Source of the DNA: Pseudomonas guariconensis
GTDB lineage: Bacteria; Pseudomonadota; Gammaproteobacteria; Pseudomonadales; Pseudomonadaceae
Length of the DNA stretch: 64,000 bases
Direction of reading: 5' to 3'
NCBI RefSeq assembly: GCF_024127895.1
Contig: NZ_JAMYBK010000003.1
Location: 248,001 to 312,000, forward strand
A program made the position numbers and the translations under genes. Shown here one piece after another: positions 51,238 to 63,462 of this stretch. The stretch's first letter is position 1. Each line of letters starts with the position of its first letter. Under the pieces are notes generated by a model. The model ran no database searches. It was not told the origin of the DNA and was given only the letters and a program-made list of their open reading frames with translations.

Positions 51238-52140
51238 TCACCCCCGCCTACGCTTCAAGGTCTCGCTCGGCAACTCCCGGAACAACTGCCGGTAGCTGTC
51301 GGAAAACCGTCCCAGGTGCCAGAACGACCAGCGCATGGCCACCTCGGCCACGGTGACCTGCGCATCCCCCCGCAGCAGGTCGCGCCGTGCGCCGTTGAGC
51401 CTGCGCAAGCGCAGCCAGTGCGCCGGGGGCATGCCGGTGAACGCCTTGAAGGCCTGCTGCAACTGGCGCAGGGAAACCCCGGCCACCTGCGCCAGCTCGA
51501 CCAGGTTGAGGGTTTCTTCCGGGCAGTCGGCGGCCCACTCGCTGACCCGGCGCATGATCGCCCGCTCCTCGTCACGCCGGCCCAGGGCCTGCCCTTGCAG
51601 GCGCTGGCAGGCGTTGTCGAGGATGAACAGGCAATCTTCCAGCAGTTGCTCGGCCAGGGCCTGCCCTTGCAGCGGGCAGTCGGCACCGGCCAGACGCGTC
51701 AGGGTCGCGCTCAGCCAACTGCCGAACAAGGCATTCTGCCCACTGCCCAGCGGCACCATGAACAAACCTTCCAGGCGCGCCAGGTCCAGACCATGGCGGG
51801 CCAGAAACGTCTGGTCGAACACCACCGCCACTTCTTGGTAGTTCTCCGGAGTGATCCAGATGTTGCGGCTGTCTTCGTTGAGCAGGTACAGGCTGTTGTC
51901 GCTGCGGTCGAAGCAGAACGCCAGGGCACCGCTCGGGGCGTGGAAGAACTGCTCGACCCGGGTGTTCAGGCATTCCTCGTAGACCTCCACGCCATCGAGC
52001 CACAGGCAGCGCAGTTGACCATTGAAATGCCCCGGGGACATCTGCCGGTATTGCTGCTGCCAACCGGGGGTCACGCGCACCTGTTCGGTCACGTCGTGGG
52101 TATGGAAAGCCTGGACCTGCAAGGCATTGGGCGTTGTCAC
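51238..52140 (-). CDS. AraC-family regulator of the polyamine-type cluster
   Basis: 300 residues from GTG 52140 (AAGGA 6 nt upstream); the open frame continues to 52269 but without a ribosome site and overlaps the puuA leader. The N-terminal region (residues 20-130) is an AraC-binding-like domain with HFNGQLRCLWLDGVEV and GALAFCFDRSDNSLYLL. The C-terminal double helix-turn-helix reads LAQVAGVSLRQLQQAFKAFT and VAMRWSFWHLGRFSDSYRQL. It is divergent from puuA by about 150 bp, so it is likely the activator of puuA, the binding protein and puuB. The inducer may be a polyamine or amine. Confidence 0.85.
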   Translation of the reverse strand: MTTPNALQVQAFHTHDVTEQVRVTPGWQQQYRQMSPGHFNGQLRCLWLDGVEVYEECLNTRVEQFFHAPSGALAFCFDRSDNSLYLLNEDSRNIWITPENYQEVAVVFDQTFLARHGLDLARLEGLFMVPLGSGQNALFGSWLSATLTRLAGADCPLQGQALAEQLLEDCLFILDNACQRLQGQALGRRDEERAIMRRVSEWAADCPEETLNLVELAQVAGVSLRQLQQAFKAFTGMPPAHWLRLRRLNGARRDLLRGDAQVTVAEVAMRWSFWHLGRFSDSYRQLFRELPSETLKRRRG

Positions 52141-52289
52141 GCGGCATCCTTCATGCACTCTTTTGGTGCATTCATCGAGAAAAAAAGTGGATAGATCCAC
52201 CCAGGGGGCTGCGGACAAGATAGCCCTCAGCGCTTTTCCTGGGAAGTTTCCTGCGCGAAGTGCCACCAAAACCCAACCAAGAGGTCTGT

Positions 52290-54868
<2,579 letters not shown>

Positions 54869-54882
54869 GCCGAGCCCGCACC

Positions 54883-56178
54883 ATGTCCCAGACCTACGAA
54901 CACACGACCTCCTACTACGCCGCCACGGCGCGCGACCTGGCGCCCTACCCCAAGCTCGAAGGCGAGCTGAGCGCCGATGTCTGCGTGGTCGGCGGCGGCC
55001 TGACCGGGGTCAACACCGCCCTGGAACTGGCCGAACGCGGCCTCTCGGTGATCCTCCTGGAGGCCCGGCGCATCGGCTGGGGCGCCAGCGGGCGCAACGG
55101 CGGCCAACTGATCCGCGGCATCGGCCACGACGTCAGCGGGTTCGCCCGCTACGTCGGCCAGGACGGCGTGCGCTACCTGCAACAGGCCGGGATCGACTCG
55201 GTAGCGCTGGTGGCCCGGCGCATCGAGCAGTACGGCATCGCCTGCGACCTGCGCTGGGGTTTCTGCGAGCTGGCCAACACCCCCACGCAGTTCGCCGCCT
55301 TCCAGCACGAACTGGACGACCTGGCAGCCCTCGGCTACGCCCACGAGACACGCCTGGTCGGCCCCGAGCGCATCCATGAGGTAGTCGCCAGCGACCAGTA
55401 CGCCGGTGGCCTGGTGGACATGGGCTCGGGCCACCTGCACCCGCTCGACCTGGTGCAGGGCGAGGCGCGTGCAGCGCACGGGCTCGGCGCCCGCCTGTTC
55501 GAGCGCAGCCCGGTGCTGCGCATCGAGCACGGCAGCACCGTGACCCTGCACTGCGCCCACGGCAAGGTCCGGGCGCAGAGCCTGGTGCTGGGTTGCAACG
55601 CCCACCTGGACGAGCTGGAGCCGCGCCTGAGCGGCAAGGTGCTGCCAGCCGGCAGCTACGTGGTGGCCACCGAGCCGCTGCCCGAGCGCATCGCGCGCAC
55701 GCTGATCCCCCAGAACATGGCCCTGTGCGACCAGAAAGTGGGCCTGGACTACTACCGCCTGACCGCCGACCGGCGCCTGTTGTTCGGCGGTGCCTGTCAC
55801 TATTCCGGGCGCGACCCGAAGGACATCGGCGCCTACATGCGACCGAAGGTGCTCAAGGTGTTCCCGCAACTGGCCGACGTGCGCATCGACTACCAGTGGG
55901 GCGGCATGATCGGCATCACCGCCAACCGGTTCCCCCAGGTCGGCCGGCTGAGCCAGCACCCCAACGTCTATTACGCCCAAGGCTATTCCGGCCATGGCCT
56001 GAACGTCACCCACTGGACCGCGAAGTTGCTGGCCGAGGCCATCGCCGTCGGCCACAGCCAGGGCCTGGATGTATTCAGCGCCGTGCCACACCTGACCTTC
56101 CCCGGCGGCAAGGCGCTGCGCTCGCCGCTGTTGGCGCTGGGGATGCTGTGGTATCGGTTGCGCGAGGTGCTCGGCTAG
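54883..56178 (+). CDS. puuB: Gamma-glutamylputrescine oxidase-like FAD enzyme (PuuB/DAO family)
   Basis: 431 residues. FAD loop VCVVGGGLTGVNTALELAER, second contact GWGASGRNGGQLIRGIG, and the C-terminal loop YYAQGYSGHGLNVTHWT. These fit PuuB-type D-amino-acid-oxidase-fold enzymes that oxidise the amine of gamma-glutamyl-putrescine, releasing ammonia and H2O2. It starts 14 bp after the binding-protein stop without a strong ribosome site and may be translated by reinitiation. It would act on the PuuA product. Confidence 0.87.
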   Translation: MSQTYEHTTSYYAATARDLAPYPKLEGELSADVCVVGGGLTGVNTALELAERGLSVILLEARRIGWGASGRNGGQLIRGIGHDVSGFARYVGQDGVRYLQQAGIDSVALVARRIEQYGIACDLRWGFCELANTPTQFAAFQHELDDLAALGYAHETRLVGPERIHEVVASDQYAGGLVDMGSGHLHPLDLVQGEARAAHGLGARLFERSPVLRIEHGSTVTLHCAHGKVRAQSLVLGCNAHLDELEPRLSGKVLPAGSYVVATEPLPERIARTLIPQNMALCDQKVGLDYYRLTADRRLLFGGACHYSGRDPKDIGAYMRPKVLKVFPQLADVRIDYQWGGMIGITANRFPQVGRLSQHPNVYYAQGYSGHGLNVTHWTAKLLAEAIAVGHSQGLDVFSAVPHLTFPGGKALRSPLLALGMLWYRLREVLG

Positions 56179-56211
56179 CGGCCTGTACGGTCAATTCGTT
56201 TACCGCAGTTC

Positions 56212-56254
56212 GGGGCCCTGGGGAGCGTCAGCAGCCTGACGAACCCTGGGCCCC
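56212..56254 (+). terminator. Interrupted stem-loop after puuB
   Basis: GGGGCCC/GGGCCCC forms the base and CGTCAG/CTGACG the upper stem, with an internal loop. It begins 33 bp after the puuB stop. No T-run follows. Confidence 0.5.
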
Positions 56255-56284
56255 GCCGGCGTCTCGCGACGAGGTCGAGCAACC

Positions 56285-56590
56285 TCAGAGAATGGCGTGC
56301 AGCCCCTTGTCGGCGATGACATTGAGCAACTTCAAGGCAGGCCCCGCAGGACGCGTTTCACCCTGCTCCCATTTGCGAATGGTCGAAGTCGAGGTGTGCA
56401 GGTGCAGTGCGAACACCGGCTGACTGAAATTGAGCGTCTCGCGCAACCGCCTGATATCGAGCGCACTGAAGTCGCGAACCGGCGCCGGGCAGATCGCTTC
56501 GAATTCACGCATCGTCACCTTGCCAACGGCTCCGGTCTCGTGGAGAGCGGACAGGTCGTCGCGCAAGGATTCAATCAGTTTGCTGGTCAC
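56285..56590 (-). CDS. XRE-family regulator of the YiaG/HigA/NadS type (orphan antitoxin-like)
   Basis: 101 residues. The helix-turn-helix reads LRETLNFSQPVFALHLHTST then STIRKWEQGETRPAGPALKL, typical of HigA/NadS antitoxins, after an N-terminal MTSKLIESLRDDLSALHETG. The start is GTG 56590 with GGAGG 7 nt upstream. Toxin genes of such pairs normally lie directly upstream, but the 182 bp to the next gene are too short for one. It probably represses its own promoter through the palindrome at 56655-56675. Any other target is unknown. Confidence 0.85.
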   Translation of the reverse strand: MTSKLIESLRDDLSALHETGAVGKVTMREFEAICPAPVRDFSALDIRRLRETLNFSQPVFALHLHTSTSTIRKWEQGETRPAGPALKLLNVIADKGLHAIL

Positions 56591-56654
56591 AACAGACCTC
56601 CATCACACTGCTGGCCAGGGCATCCGCAAAGCTTTCGCTCACCACGGATCCGAC

Positions 56655-56675
56655 ATATGCCCGTAACGGGCATAT
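56655..56675. promoter_or_regulatory. Perfect 21-bp operator palindrome upstream of the XRE gene
   Basis: ATATGCCCGT-A-ACGGGCATAT has two perfect 10-bp arms around one base. It lies 65 bp upstream of the XRE start, where an autoregulated antitoxin would bind. It is AT/GC mixed and stands out from the surrounding DNA. Confidence 0.8.
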
Positions 56676-56772
56676 TTTCCAGAAATGATCAAAAAGCCAA
56701 AGCCTGGTATTTCAGAGAACCATGTAGGAAATCAGCCCATCACCCGCCCCGCAGGACGCACTCGACAGCCGG

Positions 56773-58674
56773 TCACGACCGCCCCACAGGGTCACGCAAC
56801 AACGAGTACCCCCGCTCCAGCAACGTCTGGCCGATGAAGCGCGAGCCGACCTCGTTGAGGTGGGCGTTGTCCAGGTACAGCAGCTTGCCGTCGATCAACG
56901 GGCTGCAACGCTGGCCCGGGCAGATCACCTGGTTGGGGTCGATGAAGCGCACCTGGGGGTACTTGGCGCGGATCTGCGCCCAGTAGTGGGGCCGGCTGCT
57001 TTCGTCGGTCTCGCACTGGCGCTGCAGGTCGAACATGAGCCGGCGGATCGGGCAGGTGGCGGCCTTGTCGATGGGCTGGTTGTTGAGGATCACGATGACC
57101 TGGCCGCTGTGCTCCACGGCATGGCGGATGCTGTCCTCGATGATGCCCTTGGCCGCTTCGTCGCGCGGCCAGCTGCCCGCCAGCACCACATAGCGGTAGC
57201 GGTTGCGCTCGATCAGGTCGAACACCCGCGCATTGCGCAAGTCGCAATGGGCCGCGTACACAGGCGACATGCCGCCGGTGTAGCCGAGCACCGGCAGGCA
57301 GTTGTCGATGGTGTAGTCCATCAGGCTGATGTTGTCTGGCCGCGCCAGGATGTCCACCATGCCCGAGAAATGGTTGGCGAAGGAGTCACCCACCAGGATG
57401 CCGTCGATGGCCGGCTTCTCGGCACCCAGGCGGCAGTCGTCCTTGGGCCCGGTGGTGTACAGGGCATTGACCACATGGCAGCCCCGGCGGATCTCGGCAG
57501 GCTTGCTCAAGGTCATGGCCTCCAGGCTCTCGACCTTGGCACTGAAGCGCTGCGGGAACCCTTCGAACTGCTGGGTCACCCCTGCCACCAGCACCAAGCC
57601 CAGCGCCGGCACCGCGAAGCGCCGGAAGAACACCTGGGCAAAGCGCAGCTGCACCCCGCTGCGGCGCATCGGCACCTCGACATAGCGCCAGGACAGCCAG
57701 GACAGCAGCACCGCGACCACCACCACGGCGCCGCCCACGCCCAGGGTAATGGGGACGCCCAGGTAGTTGAGGTAGGCGATCAACGGCCAATGCCACAGGT
57801 ACAGGGAGTAGGAGATCAGCCCGATGAACACCATCGGCCGGCTACTCAACAACGGCGACCGTGCCCCACCCGCCCCGGCGTAGATCAGCAAGGCCGCACC
57901 CAGGCAGGGCCAGAGTGCGTTGAGACCAGGGAACGGCGCACCTTCGCCGAGCCATGCCAGCGATACGCCGATCAGCAGGTAGCCAAGCACCGTGCACACC
58001 CCGGCACGCACACGACCGATGGCCCGTGGCTGCTGCAGGTACAGGCCCAGCCAACCCCCGAGCATCAGCTCGAAGAAGCGCGTGGGCAGCAGGTAGTAGG
58101 ACGCCGTGGCGAACATCCCGGTGGCGTAGTGGGAGAACGCCACGGCCAGCGCCACCCCCACGCCCAGCACCAGCAGCAGGTGGCGGGGAGCCAGCCGGTA
58201 CACCAGCACCACCAGCAGCGGCCAGACCACGTAGAACTGCTCCTCGATGCCCAGCGACCAGGTGTGCAGCAAAGGCGCTTCGCTGGCGTCGGCGGCGAAG
58301 TAGTTGCCGTACGTGATCCAGATATAGAAGTTCGACACCCCCAGCAGGGAAAACAACGCCGTGGCGTTGAGCCGCATCAGGTCGACCGGCGACAGTAGGA
58401 AGGCGCCGACCACCACGCTGGCCAGCAGCACGGTGGCCAGCGCCGGCACGATACGGTTGATCCGCCTTTGGTAGAACCGCCTGAGGGAAAAGCGGCCTTC
58501 GCGCACTTCGGCGAAGACCTGGGAGGTGATGAGGAAACCGGAGATCACGAAGAAGATGTCGACACCGATGAAGCCGCCCGGCAGCCACGCGGTATTGAGG
58601 TGATGCACGAAGACGGCGATCACCGCCACCGCGCGCAAGCCGTCGATATCGGTGCGGTACTTTTCACGAGTCAT
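56773..58674 (-). CDS. OafA/YrhL-type membrane acyltransferase with SGNH domain
   Basis: 633 residues from ATG 58674 (GGGAAGG 9 nt upstream). The N-terminal acyltransferase-3 domain, about residues 1-340, has ten or more membrane segments, starts YRTDIDGLRAVAVIAVFVHH and contains GGFIGVDIFFVISGFLITSQ. The C-terminal SGNH esterase-like domain has GILVGDSFANHFSGM (block I) and YLDNAHLNEVGS (Asp-x2-His, block V). Such proteins O-acetylate lipopolysaccharide O-antigen or other exported glycans. Its neighbours (a phosphoethanolamine-transferase-like gene and ugd a few kb on) fit an envelope role. Confidence 0.92.
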   Translation of the reverse strand: MTREKYRTDIDGLRAVAVIAVFVHHLNTAWLPGGFIGVDIFFVISGFLITSQVFAEVREGRFSLRRFYQRRINRIVPALATVLLASVVVGAFLLSPVDLMRLNATALFSLLGVSNFYIWITYGNYFAADASEAPLLHTWSLGIEEQFYVVWPLLVVLVYRLAPRHLLLVLGVGVALAVAFSHYATGMFATASYYLLPTRFFELMLGGWLGLYLQQPRAIGRVRAGVCTVLGYLLIGVSLAWLGEGAPFPGLNALWPCLGAALLIYAGAGGARSPLLSSRPMVFIGLISYSLYLWHWPLIAYLNYLGVPITLGVGGAVVVVAVLLSWLSWRYVEVPMRRSGVQLRFAQVFFRRFAVPALGLVLVAGVTQQFEGFPQRFSAKVESLEAMTLSKPAEIRRGCHVVNALYTTGPKDDCRLGAEKPAIDGILVGDSFANHFSGMVDILARPDNISLMDYTIDNCLPVLGYTGGMSPVYAAHCDLRNARVFDLIERNRYRYVVLAGSWPRDEAAKGIIEDSIRHAVEHSGQVIVILNNQPIDKAATCPIRRLMFDLQRQCETDESSRPHYWAQIRAKYPQVRFIDPNQVICPGQRCSPLIDGKLLYLDNAHLNEVGSRFIGQTLLERGYSLLRDPVGRS

Positions 58675-58798
58675 GCGCCAAGCCTTCCCTAGGTTTTGGA
58701 GACGGATGCCCAGAGGCAATGTGCCATCTCACAGTTGTAGGCTGGATTTGCGCGCTCGCCAAGGCGAAAAGTCAAAAACCCGACAATCGTACACCTAG

Positions 58799-58824
58799 CC
58801 AGGGTAACCTTTGAAAAACCCTGG
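58799..58824. terminator. Hairpin between sdaA and the acyltransferase gene
   Basis: CCAGGGT-(12 nt)-ACCCTGG, 27 bp downstream of the sdaA stop. On the minus strand it is not followed by a T-run, so its strength is doubtful. Confidence 0.4.
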
Positions 58825-58850
58825 CGCGAATCGTCATTTTTCTGGCTCCA

Positions 58851-60227
58851 TCAACACTCGACGAAGGCCACGGCCAGGCCGCCACGCGAGGTTTCCTTGT
58901 ACTTGTCGTGCATGTCGGCGCCGGTATCGCGCATCGTGCGGATCACCTGGTCGAGGGAGATGAAGTGCTCGCCGTCGCCGCGCAGGGCCATCTGCACCGC
59001 GTTGATCGCCTTGACCGCGGCGATGGCGTTGCGCTCGATGCACGGCACCTGGACCAGGCCGCCGACCGGGTCGCAGGTCAGCCCCAGGTTGTGTTCCAGG
59101 GCGATCTCGGCGGCGTTCTCCAACTGCGCCGGGGTCGCCCCGAGCACCTCGGCCAGGCCCGCGGCGGCCATGGCGCAGGCCGAACCGACCTCGCCCTGGC
59201 AACCGACTTCGGCGCCGGAGATCGAGGCGTTCTTCTTGCACAGGATGCCCACCGCCGCCGCGGCCAGCAGGAACGCCACCACATCGTCGTCGCAGGCGCC
59301 GGGGTTGAACTTCATGTAGTAGTGCAACACGGCCGGGATGATGCCGGCCGCGCCATTGGTGGGCGCGGTGACCATGCGCCCGCCGGCGGCGTTCTCTTCG
59401 TTGACGGCCAAGGCGAACAGGTTGACCCATTCCATGGCGCTCAGGGTCGAGCCGATCACGTTGGGCTTGCCCGCCTCCTGCAGGCTGCGGTGCAAGCGTG
59501 CAGCGCGGCGCCTGACCTTGAGCCCGCCAGGCAGGATGCCCTCGTTGCGCAGGCCGTTGGCGACGCACTCGCCCATCGCCGCCCAGATCTTCAGCAAGCC
59601 CTCGCGCACCTCGGCCTGCGGTCGCCAGATGCATTCGTTGGCCAGCATCAGTTGGCTGACGCTGAGCCGGTGCGCCCTGCACAGCGCCAGAAGCTCTGCG
59701 GCGCTGGAAAATTCATAGGGCAGGCGCACCGGGTCGGCATTGGCCTCGGGGGCATCGATCTCGCCTTGCTCGACGATGAAGCCACCGCCGATGGAATAGT
59801 AGGTCTGGCTGAAGCGCTGCCCGTGCTCGCCAAAGGCGTGCAAGCGCATGGCGTTGGGGTGGTACGGCAGGTTCTCGTCGAGCAGCAGCAGGTCACGGGC
59901 ATACTGGAAGGCCACCGGGTGGCTGCCGTCGAGCATCAGCCGCTGCGTATCCAGCAACTGCTCGATGCGTGGCTCGATGCTCTGCGGCTCGATACGGTCC
60001 GGCCACTGGCCCATCAGGCCAAGCAGGCAGGCACGGTCGGTGGCATGGCCAACGCCGGTGGCCGACAGCGAGCCGTACAGGCGCACCTCGACACGCCTCA
60101 CCTGCGCCAGCAGCCCGCGCTCGCGCAGGGCTTGGGCGAAAGTGGCCGCGGCACGCATCGGGCCGACGGTATGGGAGCTGGAGGGGCCGATGCCAATCTT
60201 GAAAAGGTCGAAAACACTGATAGCCAT
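58851..60227 (-). CDS. sdaA: L-serine ammonia-lyase (iron-sulphur)
   Basis: 458 residues, single-chain form. The beta domain starts [20 protein letters not shown] with the SSSHT loop. The alpha domain has [53 protein letters not shown] and ends with FVEC. These Cys residues hold the 4Fe-4S cluster, and the C-terminal Cys is the tail that blocks the active site until serine binds. It converts L-serine to pyruvate and ammonia. It is divergent from a LysR gene across 146 bp, which suggests specific control. Confidence 0.95.
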   Translation of the reverse strand: MAISVFDLFKIGIGPSSSHTVGPMRAAATFAQALRERGLLAQVRRVEVRLYGSLSATGVGHATDRACLLGLMGQWPDRIEPQSIEPRIEQLLDTQRLMLDGSHPVAFQYARDLLLLDENLPYHPNAMRLHAFGEHGQRFSQTYYSIGGGFIVEQGEIDAPEANADPVRLPYEFSSAAELLALCRAHRLSVSQLMLANECIWRPQAEVREGLLKIWAAMGECVANGLRNEGILPGGLKVRRRAARLHRSLQEAGKPNVIGSTLSAMEWVNLFALAVNEENAAGGRMVTAPTNGAAGIIPAVLHYYMKFNPGACDDDVVAFLLAAAAVGILCKKNASISGAEVGCQGEVGSACAMAAAGLAEVLGATPAQLENAAEIALEHNLGLTCDPVGGLVQVPCIERNAIAAVKAINAVQMALRGDGEHFISLDQVIRTMRDTGADMHDKYKETSRGGLAVAFVEC

Positions 60228-60373
60228 GCTAATGCCTGACCGTGACGGGCGACTGCGCCGTGACACGGCTCTCTGGAAAAATTGAACGGTATTGCGAATT
60301 TGCGCGATACTGCCGCGCACACCCGCCAATGACCAACGAAAGTTCCTAAGCAAGGCTTTAGCCTAACTAAACG

Positions 60374-61315
60374 ATGCGACGACAACTCAATGGCCAGCTG
60401 TTCGTCTGGCTGCATGTATTCTCCTGCGCGGCGCGGCACCTGTCGTTCACCCGCTGCGCCGAGGAACTGCACATCACCCCCGGTGCCGTCAGCCAGCAGA
60501 TGCGCCAATTGGAGGAGCGCCTGGGCTACCGCCTGTTCCTGCGCCGGGCCCGTGGCGTGGAGCTGAGCGCCGAGGGCCAGCGCCTGGCGCAGACGGTGAC
60601 CGAAGCCTATGGCAGCATCGAAGCCGAACTGCTGCGCCTGGATGCCGGCGAGATCCGCGGCACCCTGCGCCTGCGATCGATCCCCTCGTTCCTGGCCAAG
60701 TGGCTGACACCCCGCCTGCCGCGCTTCCAGCAGCGCTACCCGGACATCGAGCTGCGCCTGGTGGCCGAGGACAGCAACCAGGCCTTGCACCCGGACGATT
60801 TCGACCTGGCCATCGACCTCAACGATGGCAGCTACCCGGGCATGCGCTCGACCCCGCTGCTGGAGGAGCAGATCTTCCCGGTGTGCTCGCCGGCCCTGCT
60901 GCGCGGGCGCCCGCCCCTGCATGGCCCTGCGGACCTGGTGCACTACCCATTGCTGCACGACATCACCGCCTGGCGTGGCAGCTCGGAATACGCCGAATGG
61001 GAGTTCTACCTGCAGAGCATCGGCGCAGGTGGGCTGGATGTGCGCCGCGGGCACACCTTCAACCGCAACCACCTGACCATCGAGGCAGCCATTGCCGGGG
61101 TCGGTGTGGCCATCGCCCGGCGCACCCTGCTCAACGACGAGCTCGAGCGCGGGGCGCTGATCGTGCCGTTCGGCATGCCGATCGCCAATCACAAGCGCTA
61201 CATGCTGCACTACCCGCCGGGGGGCCTGGGCCAACCGGGGGCACGGGCGGTGCATGACTGGCTGGTGGAAGAGGCACAAGGGTTCCGGGCGTTGCATCCC
61301 CTGGCGTTGGCGTGA
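60374..61315 (+). CDS. LysR-family regulator divergent from sdaA (DsdC/GcvA-like)
   Basis: 313 residues. The DNA-binding part is LSFTRCAEELHITPGAVSQQ then MRQLEERLGYRLFLRR; the effector part starts LRLRSIPSFLAKWLTPRLP. The match to GcvA/DsdC-like proteins, which respond to small amino acids, and the divergent layout make it a likely activator of sdaA in response to serine or a related amino acid (inference). ATG 60374 has no strong ribosome site. It ends 71 bp before the convergent transferase gene. Confidence 0.88.
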   Translation: MRRQLNGQLFVWLHVFSCAARHLSFTRCAEELHITPGAVSQQMRQLEERLGYRLFLRRARGVELSAEGQRLAQTVTEAYGSIEAELLRLDAGEIRGTLRLRSIPSFLAKWLTPRLPRFQQRYPDIELRLVAEDSNQALHPDDFDLAIDLNDGSYPGMRSTPLLEEQIFPVCSPALLRGRPPLHGPADLVHYPLLHDITAWRGSSEYAEWEFYLQSIGAGGLDVRRGHTFNRNHLTIEAAIAGVGVAIARRTLLNDELERGALIVPFGMPIANHKRYMLHYPPGGLGQPGARAVHDWLVEEAQGFRALHPLALA

Positions 61316-61332
61316 CGCGGTGCTGTCCCCTT

Positions 61333-61352
61333 TTGGGGCGCGAAGCGGCCCT
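61333..61352. terminator. Hairpin between convergent LysR and transferase genes
   Basis: TTGGGGCGCGAAGCGGCCCT is an imperfect copy of the recurring GGGGCCGC hairpin, 18 bp after the LysR stop. It may end both transcripts. Confidence 0.55.
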
Positions 61353-61386
61353 AATGACCTCGGGATGGCACCTGGCCCCAGGATGA

Positions 61387-63078
61387 CTACTGCACCGCGA
61401 TCACCTTGTCCGGCTTGGGCGTCACGATCCGCCCCAGGTCGATACGCCGGAAATCCGGCTTCGCCCCCAGCCGCGCATTGAATCGCACGTTGAAGGTGAA
61501 GGGGTCCTCGGTCGCCACATCCAGCGCCCGCCCGTACATCGCCGTCACCCCTGCCCGGTCATACCCCATCAGGCTCAGCAGGGTCGGGAAGATGTTGTAG
61601 TGGCTGGAAGCGTTGTGGTTGTCGCCCAGGTGCGCGCGCCAGTCGAGCGACTTCACCCCCTGGCCCTGGATCACCACCAATGGCACCAACCCCTCCTCCG
61701 CCACCGGGTCGCTGCCGCAATGGGTGTTCAACCCCGGATCGCCCCGCTCATGCAGGTCCTGCCCATGGTCGGAGGTATAGATCACCACCGCCTGGCTCAG
61801 GTCGCCCTCGGCGAACAGGCGCCGAAAGAACTCGCCCACGCTCCACAGCAGGCTGTTACGGTACGAGTTGCGATACAGCACCCAGTCCTGCGGCCGGCCA
61901 TCGAAACCTTCGCGGGTGCCGGTGTCGGCAACGTCGGCGAAGCGCCCACGCGGCAGCGCCGGCTGGTACTGCATGAATGCGTCGGGGTACTTGTCGTGCA
62001 CCGGGAAGTGGGCGCCGACCTTGTTGATCACGATCAACTGTGCCTGGTCGTCCCGCAGCAGCTGCACCAGTGTCTGCAACGCGGCCATATCGCGCTGCAT
62101 CACCGGCGTGTCGTCGAACTGCACGAAGCGGTCGATGTCGCGCTTCTCGGTTTCGGTCATCAGGTTCTGCAGCTTGCCGCCGGTACGTTGCCCATCGATG
62201 TAGACCGTGCCCAGCCCCGCCTGCTTGGCGTACTGCCAGATCGATGGGCCGGTCGAGTTGATCCGCAGGTAATCGGCGCGGGTCCCGCCATAGCGCAAGG
62301 TAACGTTGGTGTCGGCACTGCAGTTGGCCACCGCCGCCGCATAGCCGTAGTTGAAGATCTCCACCCCGGGCTGCGCCTGGGCCAGGTGACTGGTGACCCC
62401 CGCCGGGGTGTTCAGGTCCAGGTAGTTGCCGGCGACGCTTTCGTCGATCACCAGCACGATGTCCCGTGCCAGGGGCGACCCCGAACGGGCCAGGGTCACC
62501 GGCTGGCGCGGCCCGACGCTGTCGTGCAGCGACTCGTAGGTGAACAGGCTCAGGTAGGCCAGCGGCGTGTACATCACCGGCAGGCCACGGGCACCTTCGC
62601 CGGCACGCACGAACAGGATGCCGATCAGCAGCAGCAAGGCCAGCAACGGTGCCGCGACCGGCACCAGCCGTGGCAAACGCGGCACGGCGCCCGGCCGCAG
62701 GCCGATGCCGAACAGCAGCAAAAGCCCCTTGGCCAGGGCCACGCTGATCGCCTGCTGGTACTGCTGCAGCGCCTCGTGGATGAAGCCGCCGGAATAGACC
62801 ATGGAGACGAACGCGCTGTAAGTCAGGTACGAATCGGTGATGCGGGTGTAGGCATCGAAGAACACCGCACTGGCCGTCAACGCCACGGCCAGTGGCCAGC
62901 GTACCCAGGCCGGGCGTATCCAGGCCGCCAACAGCAAGGCCACGGTCGTGATCGCGAACAGCCCCAGGTACATCAGCAATGCCGGGCCGATGCCCAGTGC
63001 TTCCATCCGCTCCTGGTAATACGTGTGGAAGCTCGCCAGGTAGGCGACCAGCAACAATCCCTTGATCCCTGCGCGCAT
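61387..63078 (-). CDS. Phosphoethanolamine-transferase-like sulfatase-family membrane enzyme
   Basis: 563 residues. The N-terminal region has about five membrane segments (residues 5-170). A periplasmic alkaline-phosphatase/sulfatase-type domain follows with VLVIDESVAGNYLDLNT (metal Glu), a probable nucleophile loop AAAVANCSADTNVTLRYGG, NKVGAHFPVHDKYP and YTSDHGQDLHERGDPGLNTH with the metal-binding Asp-His. This is the plan of EptA/CptA enzymes that put phosphoethanolamine on lipid A or core sugars. The nucleophile loop has Cys-Ser instead of the usual Thr, so the donor or target may differ. ATG 63078. Confidence 0.82.
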   Translation of the reverse strand: MRAGIKGLLLVAYLASFHTYYQERMEALGIGPALLMYLGLFAITTVALLLAAWIRPAWVRWPLAVALTASAVFFDAYTRITDSYLTYSAFVSMVYSGGFIHEALQQYQQAISVALAKGLLLLFGIGLRPGAVPRLPRLVPVAAPLLALLLLIGILFVRAGEGARGLPVMYTPLAYLSLFTYESLHDSVGPRQPVTLARSGSPLARDIVLVIDESVAGNYLDLNTPAGVTSHLAQAQPGVEIFNYGYAAAVANCSADTNVTLRYGGTRADYLRINSTGPSIWQYAKQAGLGTVYIDGQRTGGKLQNLMTETEKRDIDRFVQFDDTPVMQRDMAALQTLVQLLRDDQAQLIVINKVGAHFPVHDKYPDAFMQYQPALPRGRFADVADTGTREGFDGRPQDWVLYRNSYRNSLLWSVGEFFRRLFAEGDLSQAVVIYTSDHGQDLHERGDPGLNTHCGSDPVAEEGLVPLVVIQGQGVKSLDWRAHLGDNHNASSHYNIFPTLLSLMGYDRAGVTAMYGRALDVATEDPFTFNVRFNARLGAKPDFRRIDLGRIVTPKPDKVIAVQ

Positions 63079-63462
63079 GATTCGGCCACTCCGGTCATGG
63101 TTTTCCCTTCAAACCGTAGCACCCCTGTAACAAATCACAAGCCGAGAAAGTCAATTTTCCGGCGTTAACGTCACGCTGTATTTTGGCGTTACAAGTGACT
63201 CATCCTTGAGACTCTCTATCACGTACAGACCACGTTTTTCGCGGCCTTTGACCGTTCATCGGTTTGCCAACCGGCCAATTGCCAGTAGCTTTCCACGCTA
63301 ACTCACGGATTGGAAAAGGGTTGATGGCAGATGGCCCTCTCGCTCAGCGCTTGTAAATTCAACGAAACATGCCATTGCTTTGACGCAAAACCGGACGGCT
63401 GAGCTATACCGAATTCACCACCTTGTTTCATCCCTATTACTCATCCATACGAGGCACTGCGC
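63079..63462. other. Intergenic region between the transferase and ugd genes
   Basis: 384 bp, lower in GC than the genes and without a supported ORF. It must hold the divergent promoters. A possible ugd promoter is TTGACG at 63380-63385 with TATACC at 63405-63410, but the 19-bp spacing is long. No hairpin terminator is needed or seen. Confidence 0.45.

Noticed and set aside
63370..63412. Strong sigma-70 promoter for ugd
   Set aside because: TTGACG and TATACC are present but 19 bp apart with a weak -10; recorded only as a possibility.
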